In this document: positions 6,352-7,691 of the stretch, in pieces
Position numbering within the stretch: the first letter of the stretch is position 1
Layout of the letters: the number at the start of each line of letters is the position of its first letter
Notes under the pieces: model-generated
Seen by the model: only the letters and a program-made list of their open reading frames with translations
The model's database searches: none
What the model was told of the DNA's origin: nothing
Source: Phycisphaerae bacterium
Lineage (GTDB): Bacteria > Planctomycetota > Phycisphaerae > UBA1845 > PWPN01
Reading direction: 5' to 3'
Assembly: GCA_003557125.1 (NCBI GenBank)
Contig: PWPN01000012.1
Span: 1 to 7,691 of the forward strand
Length of the DNA: 7,691 nucleotides
Position numbers and translations under genes: made by a program

Positions 6352-6419
6352 AGTGGCATCCTCAATCGGTCCTCGAGGCCTCAACCTCACCGCTCCGCCG
6401 CACGCGGCCCGGCGACTCG

Positions 6420-7691
6420 TCATTCCCCCGTCTCGTCCGTCTCGAACAGGGGCGTCCTGTGAAGCCACGCGAGATACTCCTCCCAGAAAGGCCGACGCTG
6501 GGCTTCCGGAAGCATCTCGAAATGCTCGTCGGGAATGCCGCCAAGCGCCCAGGATGCCCGCTGAAGCGTTTTTCGGGCTTCGTCCACGTTGCCCATGCGG
6601 ACATGGCAATTGATCATCTGGATGTAGGCTGTCATGGCCATGGGGTCCCGCTGGTACGTCCATACTGCCTCGGTATACCGTGCCAGCGCACGGACATAAG
6701 GCCCGTCGTCGGACGGGTCGGCTACGAACGACTTCTCATAGATCGCATCGGCCCGGTAGAAATGGGCGAGCTTGACGGACAGCTCGTCGAGCGCGCTGCC
6801 CGGCCCGCTCGGCGTGCCCGCGTGCCGCTCGATGACCTGCCCGAAGAGTTCCTCGGCCCGTTGAAGGCGGCGCAGGTATTCGGCGGCAAGCTCGTCCTTG
6901 AAGGCCACCTGCCGCGGGTCGTTCAAGTCCTCGAGGATCCGCGCTGCGCTGCGTCGATACGCGTCGGCCAGCAGAAAGACGACGCGGTCGGTCCGGGGAT
7001 CCTCCGGGTAGCGCACGATGGCCTCTTCGTAACGTGCGATCGCCCGCTCGTACGCGCGCGAGTCCGGCTCGCGCACCCCCTGCTGGACGTAGAGATCGCC
7101 GAGCTTGAACAGTGCGTCCTTGTACTCGCGCGCCTCCGGCCAGACGGGCGCGACGCGTTCGTCCGGATGACGGTCGACCACGCGCAGCAGCGTCTGCTCA
7201 GCGAGATCGAATCGCTCGGTATCGATGAAGCACTCCGCGAGGGGGACGAGGCATTGCGTCGCCCAGTACGTGCGCGGGTAATCGATGAGATTCCGCTGGT
7301 AGGCCTCGATGGCTGCACCGTGCTCACCGAGCGCCTGGTACGTCTGCCCGAGCCGGAGCAACGCCTCGGGGACGCGGTCGCTTTCGGGCCGTTCGCGGAT
7401 GAAACGCACGAGCACATCGGCCCGCCGCCGCCGCTGACCGGCCAGGTCGAACGCTTCGACCGCACGCCAGATCGCCGGCTCGGCGATGTCGGCATCCTGG
7501 CGCATCCAGTCGGCCAATGCGAGATACTGCTCGGCCGACTCGACGAACGCATCCCGCGCCGCCTCGTGATGATGCGGCCGATCGGACGACGGCCCCTCGT
7601 CAACCCGTGCCATCGCCTCCTGCCCCATTCGAAAGGCCAAGTCCGCCCGCCGTTCCGCATAGATGGCCTGTACCCGCGCGTCGCCCGGCGG
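6420..7691 (-). CDS. TPR-repeat protein, C-terminal part (start outside window)
   Basis: The reading frame stays open to the window edge and no ATG or GTG lies in the first codons, so the 5' end is missing; 423 residues are visible. Tetratricopeptide-like helical pairs recur, for example at about 106-140 (EALLRLGQTYQALGEHGAAI), 144-178 (LAECFIDTERFDLAEQTLLR) and 190-232 (KDALFKLGDLY, then RYEEAIVRYPED), with weaker ones at about 267-290 and 334-380. The C-terminal 40 residues are not repeat-like (WEEYLAWLHR). Such proteins scaffold complexes; no enzyme motif is seen, and any signal peptide or membrane anchor would be outside the window. It ends 68 nt before the flgN-like gene and may be the first visible gene of the same regulatory operon. 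A flagellar assembly role is only guilt by association; a general envelope TPR protein is equally possible. Confidence 0.8.
   Translation of the reverse strand, partial: PPGDARVQAIYAERRADLAFRMGQEAMARVDEGPSSDRPHHHEAARDAFVESAEQYLALADWMRQDADIAEPAIWRAVEAFDLAGQRRRRADVLVRFIRERPESDRVPEALLRLGQTYQALGEHGAAIEAYQRNLIDYPRTYWATQCLVPLAECFIDTERFDLAEQTLLRVVDRHPDERVAPVWPEAREYKDALFKLGDLYVQQGVREPDSRAYERAIARYEEAIVRYPEDPRTDRVVFLLADAYRRSAARILEDLNDPRQVAFKDELAAEYLRRLQRAEELFGQVIERHAGTPSGPGSALDELSVKLAHFYRADAIYEKSFVADPSDDGPYVRALARYTEAVWTYQRDPMAMTAYIQMINCHVRMGNVDEARKTLQRASWALGGIPDEHFEMLPEAQRRPFWEEYLAWLHRTPLFETDETGE

Noticed and set aside
6371..6382. Overlapping palindromes CCTCGAGG and GAGGCCTC upstream of flgN
   Set aside because: They are short and made from repeated GAGG units in a purine-rich leader. 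No hairpin longer than four pairs forms, and no promoter element stands beside them.
6352..6663. Longer FlgN-like protein starting inside the TPR gene
   Set aside because: The extra 104 residues are composition-driven and overlap the TPR gene. ATG 6351 has a good ribosome site (TGAGGA, 7-nt spacing).
1..7691. Mobile elements, CRISPR arrays, tRNA or rRNA genes
   Set aside because: No transposase, terminal repeats, regularly spaced repeats, or tRNA/rRNA-like stretches were seen on either strand; nearly all bases are taken by minus-strand flagellar genes.

Overview
This GC-rich bacterial window carries a flagellar locus. Every supported gene is on the minus strand, so transcription runs from base 7691 towards base 1. 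The flgB-flgC-fliE-fliF-fliG order is the widespread bacterial arrangement for the proximal rod, MS ring and switch. The preceding block (TPR protein, FlgN-like chaperone, soluble histidine kinase, NtrC-type regulator), the TPR style and the base composition suggest a planctomycete or another deep-branching Gram-negative lineage. That placement is inference, because no rRNA or taxon marker is present.

Layout in transcription order. (1) 7691-6420: C-terminal part of a TPR-repeat protein whose start lies outside the window. (2) 6351-5872: FlgN-like export chaperone. (3) 5875-4886: soluble histidine kinase whose ATG overlaps the flgN stop (ATGA). (4) 4886-3501: full-length sigma-54 response regulator whose ATG shares a base with the kinase stop (TGATG). 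(5) 3500-3306: control region with two 17-bp inverted repeats and a sigma-54 -24/-12 promoter. (6) 3305-2871 flgB, 2834-2424 flgC, 2372-2055 fliE, 1943-267 fliF and 261-1 fliG (5' part only).

How they work together. The sequence supports a compact circuit. The kinase probably phosphorylates the regulator. The regulator probably binds the tandem palindromes just after its own gene, centred about 88 and 107 bp upstream of the predicted start site. It would then activate sigma-54 RNA polymerase at TGGTAC-N5-TTGCA to transcribe the rod, MS-ring and switch genes. The palindromes have the 6-5-6 geometry of NtrC sites but a different arm sequence. No convincing terminator separates the regulator gene from flgB, so read-through is also possible.

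The least explained parts are the tight coupling of a FlgN-like chaperone to the kinase, the apparent lack of any input domain in that kinase, the TPR protein, and two hairpins inside the structural operon (after flgB and between fliE and fliF). I found no tRNA, rRNA, CRISPR array, insertion sequence or attachment site. No gene-free stretch exceeds 195 bases.
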